From positions 327,347-391,346 of the forward strand of contig CAWCZY010000010.1 of assembly GCA_963800215.1 (NCBI GenBank): DNA of 64,000 bases. Reading direction: 5' to 3'. The position numbers and the translations under genes were made by a program. The stretch comes from JAJPKK01 sp963800215 (lineage in GTDB: Bacteria > Pseudomonadota > Alphaproteobacteria > Rhizobiales > Xanthobacteraceae). This document shows, piece after piece, positions 63,611 through 64,000 of the stretch. How positions within the stretch are numbered: the first letter of the stretch is position 1; each line of letters opens with the position of its first letter. The notes under the pieces were generated by a model that worked only from the letters and a program-made list of their open reading frames with translations, was not told the origin of the DNA and searched no databases.

Positions 63611-64000
63611 ATGGAAACGCTTGTCGGTACGTGGAAACTCGTCTCCTGCTTGATGGAGGACGTCGAAACGAAAGAGCGAATGCCTGTCTGGGGTGAGCGT
63701 CCAAACGGATATATCGTTCTAACCTCAGGAGGTCGCTGGATCGTCATTCAAACAGCGGAAGACCGCCCAGCGCCGCAGACCGACGAAGATCAGTCGGCGG
63801 CATTCCGGTCGATGCTCGCCTATTCCGGGAAGTACCGCACCGAGGGCAACAAGATCATCATCAAGGTCGACATTGCTTGGGACGAATTCCTGGAATGGCA
63901 CGGAGCAGGTCCGATCCTTCAGCATTGAAGGTGATCGCCTGCATGTCGAGGCCGCGTGATGCGCGGCATCCTGATCTGGGTGAGAGACAACGTGAGCACC
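63611..64000 (+). CDS. Lipocalin-like domain protein, partial
   Basis: A small beta-barrel protein starting METLVGTWKLVSCLMEDVET. The ATG at 63611 has GGAG just upstream; an in-frame ATG at 63590 is less likely. The body PVWGERPNGYIVLTSGGRWI and SMLAYSGKYRTEGNKIIIKV matches the lipocalin-like domain family found in many soil bacteria. A slip near 63905 hides the continuation EQVRSFSIEGDRLHVEAA, and another near 63957 leads to RGILIWVRDN at the window edge. The ligand is unknown. The gene probably ends just outside the window. Confidence 0.7.

Overview
The window is GC-rich alphaproteobacterial DNA from the order Hyphomicrobiales, most like the Nitrobacteraceae/Xanthobacteraceae (Bradyrhizobium, Rhodopseudomonas, Pseudolabrys relatives). 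The evidence is the 16S sequence, the 16S-tRNA-Ile-tRNA-Ala-23S-5S order, a 23S gene with an extra helix near its 5' end, a FixK/FNR-type box in front of hemN, and the gene content. I cannot fix the genus. Most protein genes carry one or more single-base shifts that break the frame while homology continues on both sides. Several can be repaired by removing one base, often from a G- or C-rich run. I read most of these as sequence errors of a noisy assembly rather than real decay, and give each gene its full reconstructed span.

Layout. 1-2946: glycolate oxidase glcDEF. 3057-10565: a histone H1-like Lys/Ala/Pro protein, a ketopantoate-reductase-like enzyme, the ClpB disaggregase, and an M23 cell-wall peptidase with a small partner. 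10953-17190: a complete rRNA operon with promoter, tRNA-Ile(GAT), tRNA-Ala(TGC), several strong hairpins in its spacers, and a terminator. 17255-20768: an AT-richer accessory stretch holding an HhH-like orphan, an IS110-family element and an ISAs1-family element with a 10-bp target duplication. 20878-28450: Zn-dependent alcohol dehydrogenase, small membrane and zinc-ribbon proteins, a PHA-synthase-like hydrolase, ChaB, an MgtA-type Mg2+ ATPase, and HemN behind a perfect FNR/FixK box. 28841-30010: a third, intact transposase.

30195-43289: an HdeA-like acid chaperone; a bacterial NHEJ locus (ku, a BRCT/MerR-like/TPR fusion, ligD); threonine breakdown (tdh, kbl); and a minus-strand trio made of a CBS-BON protein, a 646-residue protein with a PhoU/DUF47-like end, and a pyruvate-phosphate-dikinase-like protein that has the ATP-grasp and phosphohistidine domains but no PEP/pyruvate barrel. 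43512-60660: a Wzx/Wzy-type exopolysaccharide cluster (UDP-xylose synthase, initiating phosphoglycosyltransferase, three glycosyltransferases, an acyltransferase, GumC-like co-polymerase, CpsD-like kinase, Wzy polymerase, MurJ-type flippase, deacetylase, methyltransferase) ending in a truncated glycoside hydrolase. 60677-62339: mosB-mosA, the rare molybdenum storage protein, directly abutting that truncated gene. The right edge has a DUF3237 protein and a lipocalin-like protein.

The best candidates for under-described biology are the PPDK-like/PhoU-like/CBS trio (37997-42443) and the BRCT-MerR-TPR protein inside the NHEJ locus (31783-32870).
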